From positions 657,699 to 721,698 of the forward strand of contig NZ_AP014568.1 in NCBI RefSeq assembly GCF_000828895.1: a stretch of DNA of 64,000 nucleotides, written 5' to 3'. The notes under the pieces were generated by a model. That model did not search any database, had not been told where the DNA came from, and saw nothing but the letters and a program-made list of their open reading frames with translations. The translations under genes and the position numbers were made by a program. This stretch comes from Serpentinimonas raichei. GTDB taxonomy: Bacteria > Pseudomonadota > Gammaproteobacteria > Burkholderiales > Burkholderiaceae_C. Position 1 is the stretch's first letter. Each line of letters opens with the position of its first letter. Shown here piece after piece: positions 11,347 through 18,614 of the stretch.

Positions 11347-12534
11347 ATGTTGCCCGGCCCGGGCGTCTCCCAAATGGGAGACAGCCTTGGGTACCCACCC
11401 GCCAAAATCCGCCCTGCCAGCGCCCTGCCCGGGGTGATTCTGGTGGGTGTGGACATGGGCTTGCCGCATTTCGACGCCGAACTGAGCGAGCTTGCCGAGC
11501 TCGCTCGCACGGCCGGCTACGAGGTGCTCGATCGGGTGGTGTGCAAACGCCGCGCCCCCGATCCGGCGCTCTACCTCGGCTCTGGCAAGGCCGACGAGAT
11601 CAAGGCGCTGGCACTGGCGCACGGGGCGCAGGAAATCTTGTTCGATCAAGCCCTGAGCCCGGCGCAGCAGCGCAACCTCGAGCGCCACATGGAGCGGCCG
11701 GTCAACGACCGCGTGCTGCTGATCCTCGAGATTTTTTCCCAGCGCGCGCGCAGCCACGAAGGCAAGTTGCAGGTCGAACTGGCGCGGCTGCAATACCTCA
11801 GCACCCGGCTGGTGCGGCGCTGGTCGCACTTGGAGCGCCAGAGCGGCGGCATCGGCCTGCGCGGCGGCCCGGGCGAGACCCAAATCGAGCTGGATCGGCG
11901 CATGATCGGCGACTCCATCAAGCGCACCCGCGAGCGCTTGGAACGCGTCCAGCGCCAGCGCAACACCCAGCGGCGCCGGCGCGAACGCAGCGGCACCTTC
12001 AAGGTCTCGCTGGTGGGCTACACCAACGCCGGCAAATCCTCATTGTTCAACGCCTTGGTGAAGGCGCGCGCCTACGCCGCCGACCAGCTTTTTGCCACGC
12101 TCGACACCACCACGCGCCAGCTCTACCTGAGCGAGGCCGGGCGCAGCCTGTCGCTGTCCGACACCGTGGGCTTTATCCGCGACCTGCCGCACGCGCTGGT
12201 GAGCGCCTTTGCCGCCACCTTGCAGGAAGCCTGCGAGGCCGATTTGCTGCTGCATGTGGTGGATTGCGCCAACCCGGCCCACCTCGAGCAGATCGCCAAT
12301 GTGCAGCTGGTGTTGCGCGAGATTGGTGCCGAGGGCATCGAACAGGTGCTGGTCTTCAACAAGATCGATGCCTTGGCGCCCGAGCGTTGGCCTTTGCAAA
12401 GCGTCGATTCCATGGAACTCGACGGCCAGTCCGTGGCTCGAATCTTTTTGAGTGCGCAGACCGGTCAGGGACTGGATGCCTTGCGCGGCTTGTTGGCACA
12501 ACGTCTGCAGGCAGCCACACAAGAAATGGTTTAA
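11347..12534 (+). CDS. hflX: GTPase HflX
   Basis: HflX is a ribosome-associated GTPase that splits stalled or heat-damaged 70S ribosomes. The N-terminal HflX domain is recognised by YLGSGKADEIK and DQALSPAQQRNLER. A coiled region follows, then the G domain with KVSLVGYTNAGKSSLFNAL (P-loop near residue 224), DTVGFIRDLPH and NKID. The start is uncertain. The ATG at 11347 is used (395 residues), but the next in-frame ATG at 11374 lies inside a perfect 7-bp hairpin (11365-11382), and neither has a clear Shine-Dalgarno. hfq-hflX-hflK-hflC is the standard order. Confidence 0.93.
   Translation: MLPGPGVSQMGDSLGYPPAKIRPASALPGVILVGVDMGLPHFDAELSELAELARTAGYEVLDRVVCKRRAPDPALYLGSGKADEIKALALAHGAQEILFDQALSPAQQRNLERHMERPVNDRVLLILEIFSQRARSHEGKLQVELARLQYLSTRLVRRWSHLERQSGGIGLRGGPGETQIELDRRMIGDSIKRTRERLERVQRQRNTQRRRRERSGTFKVSLVGYTNAGKSSLFNALVKARAYAADQLFATLDTTTRQLYLSEAGRSLSLSDTVGFIRDLPHALVSAFAATLQEACEADLLLHVVDCANPAHLEQIANVQLVLREIGAEGIEQVLVFNKIDALAPERWPLQSVDSMELDGQSVARIFLSAQTGQGLDALRGLLAQRLQAATQEMV
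11365..11382 (+). repeat. Perfect hairpin at the hflX start region
   Basis: GTCTCCC-AAAT-GGGAGAC is a perfect 7-bp inverted repeat with a 4-nt loop that contains the ATG at 11374. It lies 15 bp inside the annotated hflX frame. If translation starts at 11374, the hairpin would cover the start codon. Confidence 0.7.
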
Positions 12535-12598
12535 TTCGGTGCGCGCACTTCGGCGCCGCGCCTTGATTGGGCACAATAGTGTTTTGTTCGATTTTTGA

Positions 12599-14020
12599 AT
12601 GTCACCACCCATGCACATGACTTCATCACCTTTGCGTTTTCCATGGTGGAGCCGCGTCAGGGGCATGTTCAACCTCAACGACCCGCGTTGGGGACGCGAC
12701 GACGACGCCAAGCCTGGCTCGTCCGACGGCTCGCGCGAGTCCGGCCATCGGCCCGACCCCAGCCACGACGACCGCCGCGGCGACGAGCAGCAGCCCGATC
12801 CGCGCCCGTGGCAGGGCCGCCCCCAAGGTTCCGGACGTGGCCCCAAGCAAGGTCCGCCCGATCTGGACGAAATCTGGCGCGACTTCAACCGCAAGCTCAA
12901 CGGTCTCTTTGGCGGCGCTCGTGGAGGCGGCGGCATGGGCTCGGGTGGCTCCGGTGGCTCGGGCGGCGGCATGCCAGGTTTCAAGGCGCCCACCCCCAAA
13001 GGTGCAGGCGTGGTGGCGGGCATGGTGGGCGGTGTCCTGCTGGTGCTTTGGCTGGGTTCCGGATTTTTCATCGTCCAAGAGGGCCAGCAGGCGGTGGTGA
13101 CCCAGTTCGGGCGCTACCACAGCACCGTTGGAGCCGGTTTCAACTGGCGCCTGCCGGCACCCATCCAACGCCACGAAACCGTGTTCGTGACCACCATCCG
13201 CTCGGTCGACGTGGGACGCGAGGACATTGTGGCGGCCACCGGGCTGCGCGATGCAGGCATGCTCACGCTGGACGAAAACATCGTCGAAATCCGCTTTGCG
13301 GTGCAGTACCGACTCAATGACGCACGCGCCTTCCTGTTCAACAGCCGCGACCCAGACAACGCTGTGCTGCGTGCTGCCGAGACCTCGGTGCGCGAGGTGG
13401 TGGGCAACATGACCATGGACCAGGCTTTGGTGGATGAACGCGACCAGATTGCACCGCGTGTGCGCGCCCTGATGCAGAGTTTGCTCGACCGGGCCCAGGT
13501 CGGGGTCGAGGTGGTGGCGGTCAACCTGCAACAAGGCGGGGTGCGCCCGCCCGAGCAGGTGCAGGCCGCATTCGATGACGTGCTGGTGGCCGGCCAAGAG
13601 CGCGAACGCGCCCGCAACGAGGCCGAGGCCTACGCCAACGACGTGATACCACGTGCCCGCGGCGCCGCTGCACGCTTGATGGAAGAAGCCCAAGGCCACA
13701 AGGTGCGCGTGGTGGCACGCGCCGAGGGTGACGCCGAGCGCTTCCGTTTGGTGCAAGCCGAGCACGCCCGCGCGCCCCAGGTCACGCGCGACCGGCTCTA
13801 CTTGGAGACGATGCAGGAGGTGTTCAGCAACGTCACCAAGGTGCTGATCGACTCGCGCAACAACAACAACCTGCTGCACCTGCCGCTGGATCGCCTGATT
13901 CAGCAAGCCGCAGCGGCTAGCCCCCTGCCCACTGCGCCAGCTGCTGCCGCGCCGGCTGCGCCCGTCGCCCCGGTACCGGCCCTGGACCCCCGCGCCCGTG
14001 AAGCGCAGCGCGCCCGCTGA
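12599..14020 (+). CDS. hflK: FtsH protease activity modulator HflK
   Basis: HflK is an SPFH/prohibitin-family membrane protein that forms a large HflK-HflC cage around FtsH and limits its proteolysis. The longest frame has 473 residues. An ATG at 12665 (MFNLNDPRWGRD) has a purine-rich CAGGGG upstream and is a strong alternative start, because family members begin close to the NLNDPRWGR motif. A Gly/Ser-rich low-complexity segment precedes the transmembrane helix (near residues 140-158). The SPFH domain follows, with VVTQFGRYHSTVGAGFNW, then an Ala/Pro-rich tail. hflC follows after 14 bp. Confidence 0.93.
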   Translation: MSPPMHMTSSPLRFPWWSRVRGMFNLNDPRWGRDDDAKPGSSDGSRESGHRPDPSHDDRRGDEQQPDPRPWQGRPQGSGRGPKQGPPDLDEIWRDFNRKLNGLFGGARGGGGMGSGGSGGSGGGMPGFKAPTPKGAGVVAGMVGGVLLVLWLGSGFFIVQEGQQAVVTQFGRYHSTVGAGFNWRLPAPIQRHETVFVTTIRSVDVGREDIVAATGLRDAGMLTLDENIVEIRFAVQYRLNDARAFLFNSRDPDNAVLRAAETSVREVVGNMTMDQALVDERDQIAPRVRALMQSLLDRAQVGVEVVAVNLQQGGVRPPEQVQAAFDDVLVAGQERERARNEAEAYANDVIPRARGAAARLMEEAQGHKVRVVARAEGDAERFRLVQAEHARAPQVTRDRLYLETMQEVFSNVTKVLIDSRNNNNLLHLPLDRLIQQAAAASPLPTAPAAAAPAAPVAPVPALDPRAREAQRAR

Positions 14021-14034
14021 ACGGAGCTGATGCA

Positions 14035-14931
14035 ATGATGAACAAAATTGGTATTGTCGTGGTCTCCTTCCTCATCCTGCTTGGGCTGGGGAGTTCAATG
14101 GTGTTCGTGGTCGATCAGCGCCAGTTCGGCGTGGTCTATCAACTCGGGCAGATTCAGCGTGTGGTGGTCGAGCCGGGGCTGAATTTCAAGCTGCCGCCGC
14201 CGTTCCAAAACGTGGTCTATATCGACCGACGCCTGCTCACCCTCGAGAGCGCGGACGTGGAGCCCATGCTCACGGCCGAGCGCCAGCGCGTGGTGATCGA
14301 CTGGTTCGTGCGCTGGCGCATTTCCGACCCGGCGGCCTTCATCCGCAACGTTGGGCTCGATGAGCGCGCCGGGGCCATGCAGCTGAATCGGGTGGTGCGC
14401 AACGCTTTTCAAGAGCAGGTGAACCGGCGCACCGTGCGCGAGCTGCTCTCGACCCGGCGCGAAGAGGTGATGGCTGACGTCAAGCGCGACGTGTTGGCAG
14501 CCGTGCGCGGGGCCGAGCAGCCTTGGGGCATGGATGTGGTCGATGTGCGCATCACGCGGGTGGATTACGCCGAGACCATCACGCGCTCGGTGTTTGAGCG
14601 CATGATTGCCGAGCGGCGCCGGGTGGCCAGCGAGCTGCGCGCCACCGGCTTTGCCGAAGGCGAGCAGATCCGCGCCGACGCCGACCGCCAGCGCGAGGAG
14701 CTGCTGGCCGAGGCCTTCCGCGACGCACAAAAGCTCAAAGGCCAAGGCGATGCGCAAGCCTCGCGCCTTTATGCCGACGCCTTCGGCCGTGACCCGGCAT
14801 TTGCCCACTTCTACCGCAGCCTAGAAGCCTACCGGGCCAGCTTTAGAAGCCGAACCGACCTGATGGTGGTTGACCCAAGCTCCGAGTTCTTCCGTGCCAT
14901 GCGCGGCAACGTGCCGGCTGCCGGGCGTTAA
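14035..14931 (+). CDS. hflC: Protease modulator HflC
   Basis: HflC is the partner of HflK in the FtsH-regulating SPFH complex, anchored by an N-terminal membrane helix (IGIVVVSFLILLGLGSSMVF). The 298-residue protein shows the family motifs DQRQFGVVYQLGQI, PGLNFKLPPPFQNVVYIDRR and RAEGEQIRADADRQ-like coiled segments near the C-terminus. A GGAG sequence sits 8 bp before the ATG. A 6-bp GC hairpin (CCGGGC/GCCCGG, 14921-14938) overlaps the stop codon but has no T-tract. In related genomes hisZ and purA follow hflC; here a metal efflux operon follows instead. Confidence 0.95.
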   Translation: MMNKIGIVVVSFLILLGLGSSMVFVVDQRQFGVVYQLGQIQRVVVEPGLNFKLPPPFQNVVYIDRRLLTLESADVEPMLTAERQRVVIDWFVRWRISDPAAFIRNVGLDERAGAMQLNRVVRNAFQEQVNRRTVRELLSTRREEVMADVKRDVLAAVRGAEQPWGMDVVDVRITRVDYAETITRSVFERMIAERRRVASELRATGFAEGEQIRADADRQREELLAEAFRDAQKLKGQGDAQASRLYADAFGRDPAFAHFYRSLEAYRASFRSRTDLMVVDPSSEFFRAMRGNVPAAGR

Positions 14932-14952
14932 AGCCCGGTCACGGCCTGCTGC

Positions 14953-14958
14953 TACAAT
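14953..14958 (+). promoter_or_regulatory. -10 box 6 nt before the efflux operon start; probable leaderless start
   Basis: TACAAT ends 6 nt before the ATG at 14965. Transcription from this box would begin at or next to the start codon. A weak TTAAAG lies upstream at 14928-14933 with a long spacer of 19 bp. No Shine-Dalgarno is present. Confidence 0.5.
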
Positions 14959-14964
14959 CTGGCC

Positions 14965-15315
14965 ATGCGTCGCAAACTGGTGCTTATCGTGGCTGTGTGG
15001 GCCTTGCTCTGGCAAGGCGTGGCCGGCGCTGGCTTGCCTTCGCTGGCCAAGGTGGCTGCAGACGCGGCCCACGCTGCGCTGCACTGGAAAGACGTGGGCC
15101 ACCACCATCACCACGACGGCAGCATCCATGCCGACACCAGCCAAGCCTCCTTTGAGCATGTGGCATTAGACGGTTCGCACTTGGCGGCCACCTATCTGGC
15201 CGCTTCCCACCTCACTTTCCCCTTGCCCCTCACAGGGCTGCCGCGCTACTGGGCCGAGCAACTGCCCAGCCCCTTCCCCGACCCCCTGCACCGACCTCCG
15301 CGCACCCTGAGCTGA
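14965..15315 (+). CDS. Small His-rich periplasmic protein, CzcI-like
   Basis: This 116-residue protein begins with a clear signal peptide (RRKLVLIVAVWALLWQGVAG) and carries the run VGHHHHHDGSIHADTS near residues 44-60. More histidines lie downstream and the tail is Pro-rich (FPDPLHRPPRTLS). Small secreted His-rich proteins of this size precede czcCBA-type operons (CzcI family, proposed metal-binding or regulatory proteins), and this one lies directly upstream of a czcC-like gene. The CzcI link rests on size, layout and position; sequence similarity looks loose. It is probably the first gene of the efflux operon, with a promoter tight against its start codon. Confidence 0.6.
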   Translation: MRRKLVLIVAVWALLWQGVAGAGLPSLAKVAADAAHAALHWKDVGHHHHHDGSIHADTSQASFEHVALDGSHLAATYLAASHLTFPLPLTGLPRYWAEQLPSPFPDPLHRPPRTLS

Positions 15316-15320
15316 GCCAC

Positions 15321-15344
15321 GCCCGCGCTTTTTGTTGCGCGGGC
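15321..15344 (+). terminator. Strong GC hairpin between czcI-like gene and czcC-like gene
   Basis: GCCCGCGC-TTTTTGTT-GCGCGGGC is a perfect 8-bp stem 5 bp after the stop of the His-rich gene. TAAATT follows rather than a run of T. It may be a partial terminator or attenuator within the operon, or an mRNA-stabilising structure. Confidence 0.45.
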
Positions 15345-15450
15345 TAAATTGCTTGCTCTGGCGCTGGCCTGCACCCGATTCTTGGCTCTGGCCTAGGGCG
15401 CGGTGTGGCCGAACCCAGTCCGTCTCAGGCTGCTGTTTGCAGGGGTTTTC

Positions 15451-16779
15451 ATGTTTTTTCCTTCCCGTTTGCGGGCGATCGGTGCTGCCGTCGCCCTGTG
15501 TGTGGGTGCGCCGGGGCTTTGGGCCCAGACTGCGGCTGCTCCCGTTCTTGCTCAAAATCCCTTAATTGCGTCCGTCGTTGCACCGGCTGCCGCGCCCAAC
15601 CCGGCTGCGCCCAGTGCGGCGCAGCCGCCAAGCTGGGCCCAAGCGCTCGACGCCGCTTGGGCGCGCAGCGCCGAGTCCGCGGCCGCGGTGGCGGCGGCAC
15701 AGTCTGCCGGTGCCGAGCAAGCCGCCGCGCGCGCCTGGTTGCCGGGTGCGCCGGTGCTCGAAGTGGGCTGGCGCACCGACCAGTTCAACCGCAACGCCGG
15801 TGCCCGCGAAAGCGAGCTTGGCGTGGCGCTGCCGTTGTGGTTGCCAGGCCAGCGCCTAGCCAGTGCGCAACAGGCCGAGGCTGCCGCCGCCGTCGCGCAA
15901 GCTGGTGCCAGCGCCCAGCGCCTGCAGTTGGCGCACGCCTTGCTCGAAGCAGCCGCCGCCGTGCAGCAGCAGCAGCTGGCGCTGGCGCTGCGCACCGCAG
16001 AAGTGGAGGCGATGCGCCAGTTGGCCGCCGATATGCAGCGGTTGCTGGCCGCAGGTGAACGCGCCCGCACCGACAGCCTGGCGGCGCAGGCCGAGCTCTT
16101 GCAAGCGCAGGCGCTGCTGCAGCAGGAGCGCAGCGAACTGCAAAGCGCCGAGCTGCAGTGGCACAGCCTGACCGGTTTGAGCGCCATCCCGCCCCTAGAA
16201 GCGCTGCAGGCGCAGGCGGCATCGGGTGCCGATCCAACCACCACCCTGGCGCAGCACCCGCTGCTGCGCGAAGCGCTTGCGCGCAGCAAGTGGGCGCAAC
16301 GCCAACTGGCGCTGGTCGAGCGCAGCCGCCGCGCCGCGCCCGAATTGCAGACGCGCTGGGTGCAGCAGGTCGAGGCGCGCGGAGCGGCTGCCACGCAGAG
16401 CCTGGGCCTGACGCTGCGCATCCCCTTGCACAGCCCGGCCCAGCACACGCCGCAGTTGTTCGCGGCCCAGGGCGCCTACGCGCAGGCCCAAGCGCGCCAA
16501 CAGGAGCTGGAGCGGCAACTGCAAGCCCAGTGGGCGCAGCAGCACGCGGCACTGGCGGGTTTGCAGCCGCAGATTGCGCACGCCGCAGAGCGCGCCGGGC
16601 AACTGCGCGAGCGCGCCGCCCTGATCGAAAAATCCTTCCGCAGCGGTGAAACCGCGCTGGCCGACTGGCTGCGCACCCGCGCTGCGGCTGCCGAAGCCGA
16701 ATCCGCCCTGCAAGCGCTGCGTCTGCAGCAGCAGATCGCGCAGGCGCGGCTGCAACTCTCACTTGGAAACCTGCCATGA
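15451..16779 (+). CDS. TolC/CzcC-family outer membrane factor of a heavy-metal efflux system
   Basis: This is the outer-membrane channel component of the tripartite RND pump. The ATG at 15451 has AGGGG at good spacing and starts a signal peptide (FFPSRLRAIGAAVALCVG, cleavage after GLWAQ). The longer open frame upstream has no such features. The 442-residue product is almost all Ala/Gln/Leu-rich amphipathic helix, with two related halves as in TolC proteins and short hydrophobic or beta segments (APVLEVGWRTDQFN; LGVALPLWLPGQRLA). It overlaps the next gene by ATGA, so the operon is translationally coupled. Substrate cannot be read from this subunit. Confidence 0.82.
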   Translation: MFFPSRLRAIGAAVALCVGAPGLWAQTAAAPVLAQNPLIASVVAPAAAPNPAAPSAAQPPSWAQALDAAWARSAESAAAVAAAQSAGAEQAAARAWLPGAPVLEVGWRTDQFNRNAGARESELGVALPLWLPGQRLASAQQAEAAAAVAQAGASAQRLQLAHALLEAAAAVQQQQLALALRTAEVEAMRQLAADMQRLLAAGERARTDSLAAQAELLQAQALLQQERSELQSAELQWHSLTGLSAIPPLEALQAQAASGADPTTTLAQHPLLREALARSKWAQRQLALVERSRRAAPELQTRWVQQVEARGAAATQSLGLTLRIPLHSPAQHTPQLFAAQGAYAQAQARQQELERQLQAQWAQQHAALAGLQPQIAHAAERAGQLRERAALIEKSFRSGETALADWLRTRAAAAEAESALQALRLQQQIAQARLQLSLGNLP

Positions 16780-17381
16780 AAACCCCCATTCGTTCCCATT
16801 TGAAACACAGCCTGGTTGCGGCGGCCCTGTGCGCGCTGGCGCTGGGCAGCCACGCCGCCCCCGGGGCCCACGGCCCCGACGGCGAACACCTGGACGCGGT
16901 TCCGGGCGCTGCTGCCGCGGGTGCTGCCGCCGTGCCGCGCTTCGAGGCCCAGTCGGAATTGTTTGAGGTCGTCGGCCGCCTGCAAGCCGAGGGCTTGAGC
17001 CTGTACCTGAACCAGTTCCAGACCAACGAGCCGGTGCTGCAAGCGCAGTTGCAAATCGAATCCGGGGCGCTGCAAGGCACGGCGGCCTTCCGGCCCGAGC
17101 AGGGCGACTACCTGCTGAGCGACGCGGCGCTGCTGCAGGCGCTGCGTCAGCCGGGCCAGCACGCGCTGGTGCTGACGGTGATCGCGGGCCAGCAGTCCGA
17201 CTTGCTCGAAGGCAGCCTGCAAGTGGCCGCGCCGCTGCAAGGTGGCCACGGCCACGAGCACACCTTGCTGCAAGAGCTGGCACTGCCGCTGACGCTGGTC
17301 GGCGGCGGGCTGCTGCTGGTCGGTGGCGGAATTTGGTTTTTGCGCCGCGGCAAGGCCGTGCGCGCCAACAAAGGATTGTGA
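16776..17381 (+). CDS. Periplasmic/inner-membrane accessory protein of the metal efflux operon
   Basis: I do not recognise a named family. The 201-residue product has a signal peptide ending near AALALGSHA, and then the motif APGAHGPDGEHLDA. The middle is a predicted beta-rich domain (about residues 50-150, ELFEVVGRLQAEGLSLYLNQFQ-like). A His-containing stretch (GGHGHEH) and one C-terminal transmembrane helix (LPLTLVGGGLLLVGGGIWFL) ending in a basic tail follow. The 14-residue motif also sits at the mature N-terminus of the next gene's product. Similar genes between czcC- and czcB-like genes are common in Burkholderiales efflux operons; a role in metal capture or adaptor assembly is inference. 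Confidence 0.6.
   Translation: MKTPIRSHLKHSLVAAALCALALGSHAAPGAHGPDGEHLDAVPGAAAAGAAAVPRFEAQSELFEVVGRLQAEGLSLYLNQFQTNEPVLQAQLQIESGALQGTAAFRPEQGDYLLSDAALLQALRQPGQHALVLTVIAGQQSDLLEGSLQVAAPLQGGHGHEHTLLQELALPLTLVGGGLLLVGGGIWFLRRGKAVRANKGL
16857..16898 (+). repeat. First copy of the 14-codon APGAHGPDGEHLDA motif
   Basis: These 42 bp encode APGAHGPDGEHLDA right after the signal peptide of the accessory protein. They match 17486-17527 at 36 of 42 bases; all six differences are synonymous third-position changes. Confidence 0.85.
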
Positions 17382-17383
17382 TT

Positions 17384-18595
17384 ATGAAAAAATTTCCGCA
17401 TGCTTGGATGCACACGGCCGTGTTTGCGGCTGCACTCATGGTCGCGCTGCCACTGGCCTTGCCATCCGCTGGCAGCGCCTGGGCCGCTCCGGGGGCCCAC
17501 GGCCCCGACGGGGAACACCTCGATGCCCCAGGTGCCGCCGCACGCCCCGACGGCCTGACGCGCCTGCCCGATGGCAGCGTGCAGGTGCCCATGGCCTCGC
17601 AACGCCTGATGGGCGTGCGCACCGTGCTGGCCCAGCCGACCCAGGTGCCGCAAACCAGCGAACTGCCGGGCCGGGTGGTGCTGGACCCCAACGCCGGAGC
17701 GCGCGTGCAAAGCCCGGTGGCGGGTCAGATCGAAGCCGGGCCGGGCGGTTTTCCGGTGCCTGGGCAGCGCGTGCGCCGGGGCGAGCTGCTGGCCTATGTG
17801 CAGCACCTGCCGGACCCGATCGGTGCCGCGAGCCTGCAAGCGCAACTGGCCGAACTGCGCGCGGCGCAAGCCCTGGCTGAGCAGCGCTGGCAGCGCTTGC
17901 GCGGCCTGGAAGGCTCGGTGCCACGGCGCGAGATCGAGGCCGCGCAGTCTGAGCTGCAAAGCCTGCAAGCGCGGCAACAGGCGCTGGCCGTCGGGCAGCG
18001 CCCGCGCGTGGCGCTGCGGGCCCCGGTCAACGGCGTGATCGCCCGCGCCGAGGCGCTGGCCGGCCAAGTGGTGGAGAGCCGCGACGTGCTGTTCGAGATC
18101 GTCGATCCGGCGCGCCTGTGGGTAGAGGCCAGCACGGCCGACGTGGCGCTTGGCCAGCGCGTCGCGGCCGCCACACTGGTCGGCGTGCCCGGCGTGCGGC
18201 TCGAACTGCTCGGCACCGGGGCCGCCATGCGCGACGGCCTGCTGCCGCTGCTGTTTCGGGCCCGGCTCATGCCCCCAACCGCAGCCACCAGCCCTGCAAG
18301 CCCAGCAACGCCCAACCCGGCCCCCACGCAACTGCCGCTGGCGCTGGGCCAGCCGGTGACGCTGATCGTGCAGCGCACCGACACCCTGCAAGGCTTTGTG
18401 CTGCCGGCCGAAGCCATCACGCGCAACCCGGCGAATCAGCCGGTGGTCTGGATCAAGTCGGGCACCGAGCGCTACATCCCGCAGCCGGTGCAGTTCAGCG
18501 CGCTCGACGCCGCCACGGTGGTGGTGCACGAGGGGCTGGGGACCGACAACCGGGTGGTGGTGCGTGGCGCGGCGCTGCTGGCGCAAATCCGCTAA
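17384..18595 (+). CDS. RND efflux periplasmic adaptor (CzcB-like membrane fusion protein)
   Basis: This adaptor connects the inner-membrane RND pump to the outer-membrane channel. The ATG at 17384 gives 403 residues; the open frame extends upstream only within the preceding gene. A signal peptide (to about residue 33, SAWA) is followed at once by APGAHGPDGEHLDA. The lipoyl/biotinyl-like halves (VQSPVAGQIEAGPGGFPVPGQ and ALRAPVNGVIARAEALAGQ) flank an alpha-helical hairpin (about residues 155-210), and beta-barrel and membrane-proximal domains follow. It starts 2 bp after the previous stop and ends 19 bp before the pump gene. CzcB/CusB-type function is firm; the metal is not. Confidence 0.85.
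   Translation: MKKFPHAWMHTAVFAAALMVALPLALPSAGSAWAAPGAHGPDGEHLDAPGAAARPDGLTRLPDGSVQVPMASQRLMGVRTVLAQPTQVPQTSELPGRVVLDPNAGARVQSPVAGQIEAGPGGFPVPGQRVRRGELLAYVQHLPDPIGAASLQAQLAELRAAQALAEQRWQRLRGLEGSVPRREIEAAQSELQSLQARQQALAVGQRPRVALRAPVNGVIARAEALAGQVVESRDVLFEIVDPARLWVEASTADVALGQRVAAATLVGVPGVRLELLGTGAAMRDGLLPLLFRARLMPPTAATSPASPATPNPAPTQLPLALGQPVTLIVQRTDTLQGFVLPAEAITRNPANQPVVWIKSGTERYIPQPVQFSALDAATVVVHEGLGTDNRVVVRGAALLAQIR
17486..17527 (+). repeat. Second copy of the 14-codon APGAHGPDGEHLDA motif
   Basis: These 42 bp encode the same 14 residues at the mature N-terminus of the adaptor, differing from 16857-16898 only at six silent positions. Confidence 0.85.
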
Positions 18596-18614
18596 CGGCC
18601 CTTAAAGGACTACC

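Noticed and set aside
9648..11510. 620-codon minus-strand frame opposite der/hfq
   Set aside because: It runs antisense through der and hfq, both conserved; no homology is seen.
12537..12598. Promoter TTGATT/CAATAG upstream of hflK
   Set aside because: The hexamers are only a few bases apart, not 16-18 bp, so they cannot form a sigma-70 promoter together.
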